Positions 25,144 to 33,592 of a stretch of DNA of 36,501 bases are shown one piece after another; the stretch's first letter is position 1, and each line of letters opens with the position of its first letter. Origin of the DNA: Nitrosomonadales bacterium (GTDB taxonomy: Bacteria; Pseudomonadota; Gammaproteobacteria; Burkholderiales; Gallionellaceae). The stretch spans positions 1 to 36,501 of the forward strand of contig JACRPU010000024.1 of assembly GCA_016223025.1 (NCBI GenBank), written 5' to 3'. A model generated the notes under the pieces. The model was not told the origin of the DNA. It searched no databases and was given only the letters and a program-made list of their open reading frames with translations. The position numbers and the translations under genes are program-made.

Positions 25144-26786
25144 CTAGCGGCGGCGCCTGTTTTCTTCTTCAGATTCTTGCCCCTCCGGCATCCTGATGCC
25201 CTCGTCAACGATGTTATCTATTCCCGGCGGGCTCATGCCGATTTCGCCTGCGAAGCCATTCGCTATCTGCTGCGCGATGCTGGCGGTGCCGAAGCTTGCC
25301 GCCACCGCGTCACTTGCCGAAGCTATCGCGGCAGATTGTGCAGTCGCCACCGCACCCCCCACCGCTACGTTTTGAGTACTTGCGTTATAGTACAGGCAAC
25401 CCGCACTGCATGTGGACGTCGTTGTTACTACGAGCGTTCCGAGCGGGCCGTACAAGTATGATGGCGACGAAGCGTTCACAGTGACATTTCCGGTGGGTAT
25501 AGCAAACAAGGTAAGGGCTGTCCCCTGGTTAGCGGATCCAGTGCCGATCATTCCACTAGATTCAAGCATCAGAGCAGTAGCTCTGATAACGGTGCCAGAG
25601 ACACCGTCGTCAATCATGGCTCCCGATCCAGTCCCCAACGCCTTCAGGGTAACGGTACTACCCGTGATGCCACCCACGATCAAGATGTTTGCATCGGTGA
25701 TGCTTACTGTATTCCCTGCCGGAGCAGCCCCACTGTTGGTGGTATCGGCACTTACCGCACCTGTGAAATTGTTGGCTGGGTTGGTCAGATCAATTACTCC
25801 GCCAGCAGTGATGAATTCAACAGCCGCACCGCTGACCGCACCGGTGTAGGTCTGTGCGCCACCGGTTTGGATGGTTCCGCTGGCTACTGTGGTTCCGTTG
25901 CTGATGAGGTCGCCGTTGAGGCTGCCTCCAACACCATGGATGGTGCTTGCACCATTAGCCGTCAGTTTCGCGAATGAAAGCCAGCTAAACCCCGAACCGT
26001 TGTTTCCCGCACCCACACCAGTCAGGTTATAGGTAGCACCGCTGCCCGTGATTGTGCTGCCAGCACCGGTGCCAGCCGCCGATGTAAACCCAACCGAGTA
26101 GTCAATAATGCTGCTCGCCGTCGAGATCAAAGTGTCAATGTCAAAAACACCCAGCACGTTGATGATCGCGCCCGTGCCGGTCACGCCGGTCGCTGCCGCA
26201 AAGGTGATACCCTGGTTGCTCTTCGCGCCATCGTCGAAGCCGACTGCGCCGGTCACCGCCGTGGTGTTGCTCGCCGCATCGAAGGCGGTGTAGGTCAGGC
26301 CGCTGGCGCCGGTTCCCGCGTTCGCGCCGGTGAGCAAGAAGGTCGCCGAGTTGGTCACGTCCGCCGTGCCGTCACCCACCACCGAGCCGAAGCCCGTGTA
26401 GGTGATGCCGCTGGCAGAGGTCAAGAAGGTCGCCGAGTTGGTCACGTCCGCCGTGCCGTCACCCACCACCGAGCCGAAGCCCGTGTAGGTGATGCCGCTG
26501 GCAGAGGTCGCCGTACCGTCGTTGAAGCTGGTTGTCACGTTGCTGATCGCGCCCGTGCCGGTCACGCCGGTCGCGTTGGCAAAGGTGTAGGCGCCGCTGG
26601 TCTTGGCACCGTCATTGAAGCCGGCTACGCCGGTGATCGTGGTGGTGTCCGCTGCGGTGAAGCCGGTGTAGGTGATCGCACCCGCCACGCCTGTGGTCGC
26701 ATTAAACGGAACCGCGACCATATTGGTGATGCCGCCCGTGCCGGACACGCTCGTCGCCGCCGCGAAGGTGATGCCGTTGTCGCTCG
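25144..26786 (-). pseudogene. Adhesin TpsA, C-terminal part after a frameshift
   Basis: This frame continues the adhesin but is one base out of register with the N-terminal part. From 26786 it reads LTSDNGITFAAATSVSGTGG; the first Met is at 26748 with no ribosome binding site, so it is not a separate gene. It holds repeated modules of the type NGITFAAATGVTGTGAI, an exact 29-residue duplication, a beta-rich middle, a C-S-A-G-C pair, and the end MPEGQESEEENRRRR. The frame break could be a real mutation or a sequencing slip. With it repaired, the protein would have about 1,490 residues. Confidence 0.8.
26336..26509 (-). repeat. Exact 87-bp tandem duplication in tpsA
   Basis: Bases 26336-26422 and 26423-26509 are identical. 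Each encodes 29 residues including SASGITYTGFGSVVGDGTAD. Absence of any difference points to a recent slippage or recombination event within a gene already built from related modules. Confidence 0.9.
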
Positions 26787-29627
26787 TCAGCCCGTGGTAC
26801 CTGCTGTGCCTGCGTTATTCGCGCCGGTCAGGTTGAATGTTGTTGCCCCCAACCCGGTGATGGCGTCGCTACCTGCCCCACCAGTAGCCGTAACCGTCGA
26901 ACCGGTCAGTGCGCCTGCCGCAGCGAGATTAAGCGTTCCACCAGCGCCAGCTTGACCAACAGAGAATCCAATCGTGCTTGTTGCAGCATTGATCGCGCCA
27001 TTAAGCGCGAGGTTGGTTCCTGCAGATGCTGTGACAGTTGCATTAGCGCCAGCCGTACCGGCTCCGCCGCCATTATCGGTTCCAGCCGCGCCGCCGGTGG
27101 TGGTGATTGCCCCCAGGGAAACCGAGGCCGTATTCGACGTTACAGACACCGCTGCGCCCGCCCCGCCACTTCCGGAAGTGTCTGTTGCCGTTACAGTGCC
27201 TGCTCCGCCAGCACCGCCAGCAGCCGTCATCGCGCCACCTAATATAATGCTCTGATCAACTGCCAGCGTAATGGCGCCCGCAGCGCCGCCCGCGCCACCC
27301 GATATACCTCCGGCAGCTCCAACATCAAGAGCGTCGCCACCGGCACCACCCGACGTGTTGATGGCGGCTGTTGCAAGGGAAGCACCAAACGCACCGGCAG
27401 TGCCGGTGACACTAACCGCGCCGCCAGTTCCGCCAGCGCCACCGGCCCCATCTAGAACTGTCGCCGTGCTACCTGCCCCGCCCGTCGCCGTAATGGCGCC
27501 CAGCCCCAGCACTCGCGATGCCGTAGCTCCCGTTACCTGAACCGTGACACCACCGGCATTACCGCCGGCAAATGCCGCGCCGGCTGTAGCGGCGCCCGCA
27601 TTACCACCGGAGGTGTTGATGGTTCCAGTCGTGATGTTTCCATCCACTGTCGTTATGGAAACGAGGCCGCCATTGCCGCCCGCTGTTAAAGCGACGCCAC
27701 CGCCGCCGTGGGAATCAATAGCGCCAACCGTAATCGTCCCTGTGCCTGAGGTCGAAAGGGTGATGGCTCCGCCCGCCGACGCCGTGACGGCGGAACCCGC
27801 AGAGGTCAGCGCACCGCCACCCGTGATGCTGCCAGCTCCGGTTGCTACACCGCTGGTTGCATCATTCGCCGTCAGGGTAATCACGCCGCCGTTGGTGGTG
27901 ATGCTGTTATTCAGGACGATGTCGTTTCCGGCCTGGCCGATAAACCCTGCACCGGCAGTGGTGAGATTGACAGCGTCCGTGATCGTCAGGTCAATGGCGG
28001 CTTGCAGAGTAACCGTCGCAGCTAACCCGTTGAGGGTTAATGGAGCAATGGTGAATGTATCAGTCTGTGCAGTGGTATATTCGTTAAAACCAAGAAGGTT
28101 TGGGTTCCCGCCACCGGCTGTACCCTCAAGGTTCTGAAGGCCACCTGTAGCGACAATGATGTAGTCCGGATCGAGCAAGAGTGTGCCGATGCGCCCATTG
28201 GGCGCCAAGGTGGTCACCGCACCGTTGAAATCAAGCGCGTGCTTTCCTGATACCTCCACAAATCCGCCATCGCCAGACTGTGCGCCGCCTTTCGCGGAAA
28301 TGCTGCCGTAATAACGCGTGGTATCGTTTGCCCACACAATGACTTTGCCGCCATTACCATTGCTGATTGCGTCAGCATTGATAGTTGCACCACTGCCCAC
28401 ATAAGTTTGGGTTGCGTTCTGCTCCGGGCCTTTGCCCTGGAAGTTGCCGCCGATGAGCGCGGTGCCGCCACCGGCGTCGCCGGATACGTTGATATTCGCT
28501 ACGCCGAACAGGCCGACTTTGTCGCCGAGGACTTTGACGGTGCCGCCGGAAAGAGCCCCCTCACCCCCGCCCTCTCTGATAGAACTACTAGCCATTCGAC
28601 TAGGCTGCCCAGAAACGGTAGCCAAGTCGCTGGTTACCGCAAGGGGAGAGGGGGTTTTACCGGAGGCGTCGAGCGTGCCGGTTACTGAGACCACGCCCGC
28701 ATCGCCGCCGTCCAGCACGATGGTGCCGTTCCGGTTGACCAGGCTGTTGGCCTTGATGACGCCATCCATGTTGATGACGGTATCGAGCAGCGCGTTGGCG
28801 GAGCGCGCGGTGAGAAGCACTTGGCCGCCGTCGGCCTGGATCAATCCTTTGTTGGTGATGTTGGCGTTGACCGCAGCGGCATCCACGTTGACGCTGATGA
28901 GGCCGTCGCCCACGAGGTCGAGATTGACGCGGTCACCCGCAGCCAAGGCAACCGTGCCGCCAGTGCGCGCGACGATGATGCCTTCGTTGCTGACTTGCGG
29001 GCCGAGCAACGCGGCATAGCCCGCATTGATGGCGCCCTGGTTGACCACCGAACCGTTGCTGCCATCATTGGCAAATGCATAGTTGCCCGCCATGAAGTCG
29101 GCGTCGCTGATGTTCAGGGTGGAAGCGACCAGGCCGCCGACATCCACTTGCGCGCCGCGCGCGAACAGGGTGCCGTGCGGGTTGATCAGGAACACCTGGC
29201 CGTTGGCGGAGAGTTGCCCGTAAATCGCGGAGGGGCTGCTGCCGACTACACGGTTCAGCGCGACCGAGGATGCGCCGGGCTGGAAGAACTGGACGTGCCC
29301 GCCGCTGCCGATGCTGAAGCTTTCCCAGTTGAGCGCCGCTTTGTTGGTGGCCTGGTCAATGCGCATGTAGTTTGCGCTGGTCTGGGAGATGGTCGCGGTG
29401 CCCGCCACCGTTTGCCCGCCGGTGGGCATGACTTGCGCGTAGGAGTAACCCATGAACGAGGAGACCAACGCTGCCAGCATGGCACTGATCACCGGACGCG
29501 CGCGGAAGATGTAGGTCAGCGTCCTGCCGCCGGAAATCTTGACGGTGAATTTTTTCACGGGCGCTTGCCGTTTTGCCTGGGCGGTTACGGAAGTTTTCGC
29601 GGAAGCGGAGGATTTTGCGTTCATCAT
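26787..29627 (-). CDS. TpsA filamentous-haemagglutinin-like exoprotein, N-terminal part
   Basis: 946 residues to a TGA at 26787. Residues 1-65 form a long basic leader and signal peptide (KKFTVKISGGRTLTYIFRAR, then a hydrophobic stretch ending SYAQ). Residues about 66-320 are the TPS secretion/haemagglutination domain, with NYMRIDQATNKAALNWESF and an NPHGT variant of the NPNGI motif at 149-153. GGNFQGKGPEQNATQTYVGS and GGKVIVWANDTTRYYGSISA follow, typical of this subfamily, then Gly/Ala-rich beta-helix repeats. AGGAG lies upstream. It is exported through TpsB, encoded just before it. The frame stops early relative to the C-terminal part; see the adjoining entry. Confidence 0.85.
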   Translation of the reverse strand: MMNAKSSASAKTSVTAQAKRQAPVKKFTVKISGGRTLTYIFRARPVISAMLAALVSSFMGYSYAQVMPTGGQTVAGTATISQTSANYMRIDQATNKAALNWESFSIGSGGHVQFFQPGASSVALNRVVGSSPSAIYGQLSANGQVFLINPHGTLFARGAQVDVGGLVASTLNISDADFMAGNYAFANDGSNGSVVNQGAINAGYAALLGPQVSNEGIIVARTGGTVALAAGDRVNLDLVGDGLISVNVDAAAVNANITNKGLIQADGGQVLLTARSANALLDTVINMDGVIKANSLVNRNGTIVLDGGDAGVVSVTGTLDASGKTPSPLAVTSDLATVSGQPSRMASSSIREGGGEGALSGGTVKVLGDKVGLFGVANINVSGDAGGGTALIGGNFQGKGPEQNATQTYVGSGATINADAISNGNGGKVIVWANDTTRYYGSISAKGGAQSGDGGFVEVSGKHALDFNGAVTTLAPNGRIGTLLLDPDYIIVATGGLQNLEGTAGGGNPNLLGFNEYTTAQTDTFTIAPLTLNGLAATVTLQAAIDLTITDAVNLTTAGAGFIGQAGNDIVLNNSITTNGGVITLTANDATSGVATGAGSITGGGALTSAGSAVTASAGGAITLSTSGTGTITVGAIDSHGGGGVALTAGGNGGLVSITTVDGNITTGTINTSGGNAGAATAGAAFAGGNAGGVTVQVTGATASRVLGLGAITATGGAGSTATVLDGAGGAGGTGGAVSVTGTAGAFGASLATAAINTSGGAGGDALDVGAAGGISGGAGGAAGAITLAVDQSIILGGAMTAAGGAGGAGTVTATDTSGSGGAGAAVSVTSNTASVSLGAITTTGGAAGTDNGGGAGTAGANATVTASAGTNLALNGAINAATSTIGFSVGQAGAGGTLNLAAAGALTGSTVTATGGAGSDAITGLGATTFNLTGANNAGTAGTTG
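28551..28659 (-). mobile_element. 109-bp palindromic insertion inside tpsA, read in frame
   Basis: The element begins AAGAGCCCCCTCACCCCC and ends AAGGGGAGAGGGGGTTTTA, giving imperfect terminal inverted repeats (CCCCCTC-x-CCCC). It is flanked by CCGGA at 28546-28550 and 28660-28664. Removing 114 bases (element plus one CCGGA) restores TLDASGGTVKVLG, the normal haemagglutinin sequence. As it stands it adds 38 residues rich in Ser, Pro and Gly. Confidence 0.75.
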
Positions 29628-29829
29628 TTTGTTGTTGCTCCTGAAGTCTGGTCTGCTGGTTAAGCGGCTCTAAAACAAAACATCATTCCGGCTACATAAA
29701 ATTACTGGTGCAATGCCTCGTAAGTAGCTTTATACATACCCGTTCGGCCTGAGCCTGTCGAAGGCCATTCATGCTTCGACAAGTTCAGCACGAACGGCCT
29801 TGCGGAAGTCAACGGTTGTGGACGCTGCA
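29628..29829 (-). repeat. tpsB-tpsA gap with a 24-bp inverted repeat
   Basis: Arms at 29740-29763 and 29774-29797 are inverted copies (20 of 24 positions match) with cores CTGAGCCTGTCGAAG and CTTCGACAAGTTCAG around a 10-base loop. This TGTCGAAG-type palindrome is a widespread dispersed repeat of proteobacteria. Being between tpsB and tpsA, it may stabilise or attenuate the message. The rest of the gap shows only the tpsA ribosome binding site. Confidence 0.75.
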
Positions 29830-31593
29830 CTAGAACCACTTGGTGAGTTGTACCCAGGCACGCGGGCTGCGATCCCGGTCGGCCACGGGCGCGCTGTCTT
29901 TCCTGTCGCTGCGCCAGGCAACGCTGGTGCGCAGCAGGTAATTGTTCTGTTTGCCCACGTTCAAACCCAGGCCGTAACCCAGCACATTGCGGTAGGCCGG
30001 GTTGCCCTGCGTGATGTCGGCGGCAGTCGGGGTTTTATGCAACTGGGCATGGCCAAAATCAATGAAGCCGTTCAGCATGAACGGGGTTTGCGGCACATTC
30101 CAGCGTATTTCCGCATTCACCACGACACCTTCGTCGCCGACCGCTTCACCCACCGGGTAGGCGCGTACGGCATTGGGGCCACCCAAAGAAAACTGCTCTG
30201 CCGAAACCAGGTTCTTCGACGCGGTCTGCCCCTGAAGCGAAACAAGCAGCGACAAGTTGCGCGGCAACGCCTGCTGGCGCTGGTATTCGTAGTTTAACTT
30301 GCTGTACGAGCCGGAAGTATTGTAGCCGCCCTGAGCTGGATTTTGATCCAGTGCTTTCTGGTTCGCTATCTTGATGTCAACATTTCCGCTTGTTGCGGTC
30401 AACGAGAAGGTGTTCAGGCTGCCGCCAAACACGTTGTCGCTGAAGTCGCCGGAAATCCCTGCGTTGAATACGCGCAAATTTCTTTCGTTACGCGGATAAG
30501 TGGGGTCGGTATCAACAAGGTCTTTCAACTTTTTCTGGTTTGCGCCCAAGACGCCGACCACGTTGAAGTTGCGGGTGCGCACGAACGGATGCAACATGTA
30601 AATTGACCCGACTTCAGCGGTGCCGTGCGTTTTCGATGACGCGAAGTCCTTTCCCAAGGTGTAGTCAAGCTTGGAATAGCTCGCGCCCAGCTTGGTACCC
30701 CAGGGGCCCAGCGGAACGACGTAGGATAACCGCCCCATGGGCGAGCCGTTGCCGTTGGATGTCAGCCCGGTCACCGAAATCAGGTCGCCAAAGCCGGATG
30801 GGTTGCTGACGTTCAGATCCGCGCCCACGCGGTATTCGCCAGTGTAGCGGCTGCCCCAGTTATCCAGCTTGACCGAGCCGGAAACGCGCCTGCCGTCATC
30901 ACCCAGCTCCACCGCCACGTCTGCCGTGCCCACCTTGGCGCCAGGTTGCAGTGTGGACTTGACGATTACGCCGGGGGTGTCGTTCAGCAGCAGCAGGCCG
31001 CGTTCCAGGCTTCTCTCGTTGATCGGGTCTCCCGGCTGGATCGCGCCCAGAATACCGCGCGCCCTAGATTCGCGCAGCCGCACCTTCTCGGCCATGTTGA
31101 GCTTGACTTCGCCGACGCGCCCTTCCAGCACGGCGATCTCGACTATGCCATCCTTGATTTGCTGGGCGGGAAGATAGGCCTGCGCGAGGAAATAACCCTT
31201 GCTGCGGTAATGCACGGCGATCTTGTTGGCGGTCTGGTTGAGTTCTTCAAAATCCAGTTCCTTGCCGATCTGACCGGAAACGAGGGGTAGAAGCGCTGCT
31301 TCCGAGAAGATCGTGTTGCCGCTGATCTTGAATGCCGCCACTTTGACCTTCAATCCGGGTTGCGCTTTCAACGCGGGCTTGGCCTCCGGCTGGATGGCTA
31401 TCTCGGGCGCTGGTTTGGGCACGGCCCTCGGTTCCTTGACGGTATCGAGCACCCTGCCCGCATCGGGGCGTTGCTGCGCAAGGACCTGGTTTGCCAGCGC
31501 CAAACCGACGGCTGCGGAGATCAGTGCTGCAGTGAGTGAATGTTGCGATTGCGAACCACATGTCAGTGGCCGTTTTGGTGACATTCTTACCAT
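29830..31593 (-). CDS. TpsB two-partner secretion transporter (ShlB/FhaC family)
   Basis: A 587-residue outer-membrane protein that exports TpsA. The signal peptide is about residues 1-39 (ending VLAQ). A proline-rich linker leads to a POTRA_2 domain at about 82-165 (KVAAFKISGNTIFSEAALLP ... HYRSKGYFLAQAYLPAQQIK). A 16-strand barrel follows, with GSVKLDNWGSRYTGEYRVGA and the conserved EQFSLGGPNAVRAYPVGEAV, and an aromatic C-terminal WVQLTKWF suited to BAM recognition. The start at 31593 (MVRMSPKRP), 9 bases after AGGA, is chosen over an ATG at 31650 that precedes it without a site. Confidence 0.9.
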   Translation of the reverse strand: MVRMSPKRPLTCGSQSQHSLTAALISAAVGLALANQVLAQQRPDAGRVLDTVKEPRAVPKPAPEIAIQPEAKPALKAQPGLKVKVAAFKISGNTIFSEAALLPLVSGQIGKELDFEELNQTANKIAVHYRSKGYFLAQAYLPAQQIKDGIVEIAVLEGRVGEVKLNMAEKVRLRESRARGILGAIQPGDPINERSLERGLLLLNDTPGVIVKSTLQPGAKVGTADVAVELGDDGRRVSGSVKLDNWGSRYTGEYRVGADLNVSNPSGFGDLISVTGLTSNGNGSPMGRLSYVVPLGPWGTKLGASYSKLDYTLGKDFASSKTHGTAEVGSIYMLHPFVRTRNFNVVGVLGANQKKLKDLVDTDPTYPRNERNLRVFNAGISGDFSDNVFGGSLNTFSLTATSGNVDIKIANQKALDQNPAQGGYNTSGSYSKLNYEYQRQQALPRNLSLLVSLQGQTASKNLVSAEQFSLGGPNAVRAYPVGEAVGDEGVVVNAEIRWNVPQTPFMLNGFIDFGHAQLHKTPTAADITQGNPAYRNVLGYGLGLNVGKQNNYLLRTSVAWRSDRKDSAPVADRDRSPRAWVQLTKWF

Positions 31594-31657
31594 CTCATGT
31601 TTCCTTTTTTGATTTTGAAAGCCCAAAATCCCTGAAACTGCATCTTGCAAGTGTGCG

Positions 31658-31686
31658 AAACTACCCTAAACCTAACTTGTGGTCAA
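31658..31686 (-). promoter_or_regulatory. Possible promoter of tpsB-tpsA
   Basis: On the minus strand TTGACC (31686-31681), a 17-base spacer and TAGTTT (31663-31658) lie about 65 bases before the tpsB start. The -35 is good and the -10 is moderate. Confidence 0.45.
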
Positions 31687-31694
31687 CAGTTATA

Positions 31695-31806
31695 ACGGGC
31701 ATGGCAAGTAGCCACCCCTGATTATGAAACTCGCCATGCCCGTTCCCTCACTCTACTCTCTCCCGGAGAGAGAGAGGGCGAAGCCCTCGCTACGCGAGAT
31801 TCACGT
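31695..31806 (-). mobile_element. 112-bp TA-flanked three-hairpin element, copy Y
   Basis: Same structure as copy X: ACGGGCATGGC left arm pairing with GCCATGCCCGT, the block CCACCCCTGAT-ATGAAACTC in the loop, a middle hairpin CTCTCTCCCGGAGAGAG, an extra GAGGGC-GAA-GCCCTC stem, and the end TCGCTACGCGAGATTCACGT. It is bracketed by TA at 31693-31694 and 31807-31808. It lies between nuoN and tpsB, just upstream of the tpsB promoter. Confidence 0.7.
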
Positions 31807-31836
31807 TAAGTATATAGGCCGTTGTGGCTGATAAGC

Positions 31837-33288
31837 TTATTGCAGCAACAGCGACTGCCGCACCGACACGGAGCACACCGACATCAGGGTGCCGGGCAAG
31901 ATGCCCAGCGCCAATACCGCGAGGCCATTGACCGAGATCAACAGGCCGCTGTCGGGCTGGATGGAAATCGGGGTGTGGCTTTCCGGGGTATCGAAATACA
32001 TCAGTTTGATGATGCGCAGATAGTAAAAAGCGCCGATCAACGAGAACAGCACCGCCATCACGACCAGCGGGATGTGCCCGGCATTCACCGCCGCGCTGAG
32101 CACCGAGAATTTGGCGTAGAAGCCCACGGTGGGAGGTATCCCGGCCATGGACAGCATCAGCAGCAGCATGACGAAGGCGAGCCACGGGCTGCGCTGGTTG
32201 AGCCCCTTGAAATCGTTGAGCGTGTCCGCCTCGAAGCCTTCGCGCGACAGCAGCATGATCATGCCGAAACCGCCCAGGCTCATCAGCACGTAAACCACCG
32301 CGTAGAACATGGCGGAGCCGTACCCCTCGACAGTGCCGCTCAGCACGCCAATCAGCAGGAAGCCCATGTGCGCGATGGTGGAATAAGCCAGCATGCGTTT
32401 CATGTTGGTCTGGGCGATGGCGCTGATGTTGCCGAGCGCCATGGACAGCACGGCGAGAATGGCCAGCATGTCAGACCAGTGCGCCATCAGCGGCTGCAGG
32501 CTTTCCACCAGGATGCGCATGACGAAAGCGAAAGCGGCCAGCTTCGGCGCGGTGCCGATCAGCATGGTCATGGCGGTGGGCGCGCCGTGATACACGTCCG
32601 GCACCCACATGTGGAACGGCACCGCCCCCAGTTTGAACGCCAGGCCGGACACCACGAATACCAGGCCGAGCGTCAGCAGTTGCTTGTTCTCCACGCCGTG
32701 CTTGATGGCATCGGACACCGCGGCCACTTCCAGCGTGCCGGTGGCGCCGTACAGCATGGACATGCCGTACAGCAGCAGGCCGGAGGCCAGCGCGCCGAGA
32801 ATGAAATATTTCATCGCCGCCTCGGTGGCGGGAACGGAGTCGCGCTGCAGCGCGACCATCGCATACAGGGAAAGCGACAGCAGCTCCAGCCCGAGATAGA
32901 GGGTGAGGAAGTGGCTGGCAGAGATCATCACCATCATGCCGAGCAGCGCAAACAGCGCCAGCACCATGAATTCGCCGGAAAACAGCCCGCGCACCATCAG
33001 GTAGTTGCGCGAATACACCAGCATCATGGACATGGCCACATAGCTCAGCAGCTTGAGCACGTCGGACATCAGATCGTCCACGAACATGTTGTGGAACAGG
33101 TGGGTTACGCCATGCTGGTGCGTGCCTACGGTAATCACCGAGCAGCCGAGCAGGGTCAGTTGCACCAGCAGGTAAGTCAGCGTCTTGTTCGGGCTGGCGA
33201 CAAACAGATCCACAATCAGGATCGCGCACACCATGACCAGCAGAAAAATTTCTGCGTAGGCGGGAGACAGGGTTGCTAAATAACTCAT
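31837..33288 (-). CDS. nuoN: NADH-quinone oxidoreductase subunit N
   Basis: A 483-residue membrane protein of complex I with about 14 transmembrane helices, one of three antiporter-like proton channels. [17 protein letters not shown] carries the conserved TM5 glutamate. [20 protein letters not shown] and APKLAAF hold the pump lysines. [20 protein letters not shown] is the discontinuous-helix region. GAGGA precedes the ATG. It is the last nuo gene of the operon. Confidence 0.96.
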   Translation of the reverse strand: MSYLATLSPAYAEIFLLVMVCAILIVDLFVASPNKTLTYLLVQLTLLGCSVITVGTHQHGVTHLFHNMFVDDLMSDVLKLLSYVAMSMMLVYSRNYLMVRGLFSGEFMVLALFALLGMMVMISASHFLTLYLGLELLSLSLYAMVALQRDSVPATEAAMKYFILGALASGLLLYGMSMLYGATGTLEVAAVSDAIKHGVENKQLLTLGLVFVVSGLAFKLGAVPFHMWVPDVYHGAPTAMTMLIGTAPKLAAFAFVMRILVESLQPLMAHWSDMLAILAVLSMALGNISAIAQTNMKRMLAYSTIAHMGFLLIGVLSGTVEGYGSAMFYAVVYVLMSLGGFGMIMLLSREGFEADTLNDFKGLNQRSPWLAFVMLLLMLSMAGIPPTVGFYAKFSVLSAAVNAGHIPLVVMAVLFSLIGAFYYLRIIKLMYFDTPESHTPISIQPDSGLLISVNGLAVLALGILPGTLMSVCSVSVRQSLLLQ

Positions 33289-33592
33289 AATTTCCTCAAA
33301 TTTCAGTTGTCGCTCCTTCCCCCTTGCAGCGGGAAGGTCGGGAGGGGGGTAGAAACTTTCACCCGGCGCATGAGAGTTCTATCCCCACCCTCTAAGCCGG
33401 ACGAGCCGGAGCCAAAATTGGGAAGCCGTCTTCTCGCTTTCGCTTACTCTGTTTTCCCTCATCGGAGAGGTAGGTGCGAATTCATTCGCACACCTGACCA
33501 AACGCGGCCTGCTCTACACCATCCTGTGAGGAGCGGTAGGTGCGAATTCATTCGCACACCTGACCAGAAATCCTGTGCGAATGAATTCGCAC
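33289..33592 (-). repeat. nuoM-nuoN gap filled with palindromic repeats
   Basis: Copies of GTAGGTGCGAATTCATTCGC start at 33470 and 33536, each continuing CACACCTGACCA. A third, inverted copy occupies 33575-33596 and is a perfect 22-base reverse complement of 33536-33557, so the two can form a long hairpin. A separate C-rich/G-rich dyad lies at about 33310-33352 (TTCCCCCTTGC, GGGAGGGGGG). No gene is seen. Confidence 0.85.

Noticed and set aside
26780-26800. Programmed frameshifting in tpsA
   Set aside because: No slippery heptamer followed by a structure is seen at the break; a simple base loss or sequence error is simpler.
27544-29663. Plus-strand frames (197-280 codons) opposite tpsA
   Set aside because: The complementary strand has a clear TPS exoprotein; the plus frames are low-complexity Pro/Ala or His/Asp-rich.
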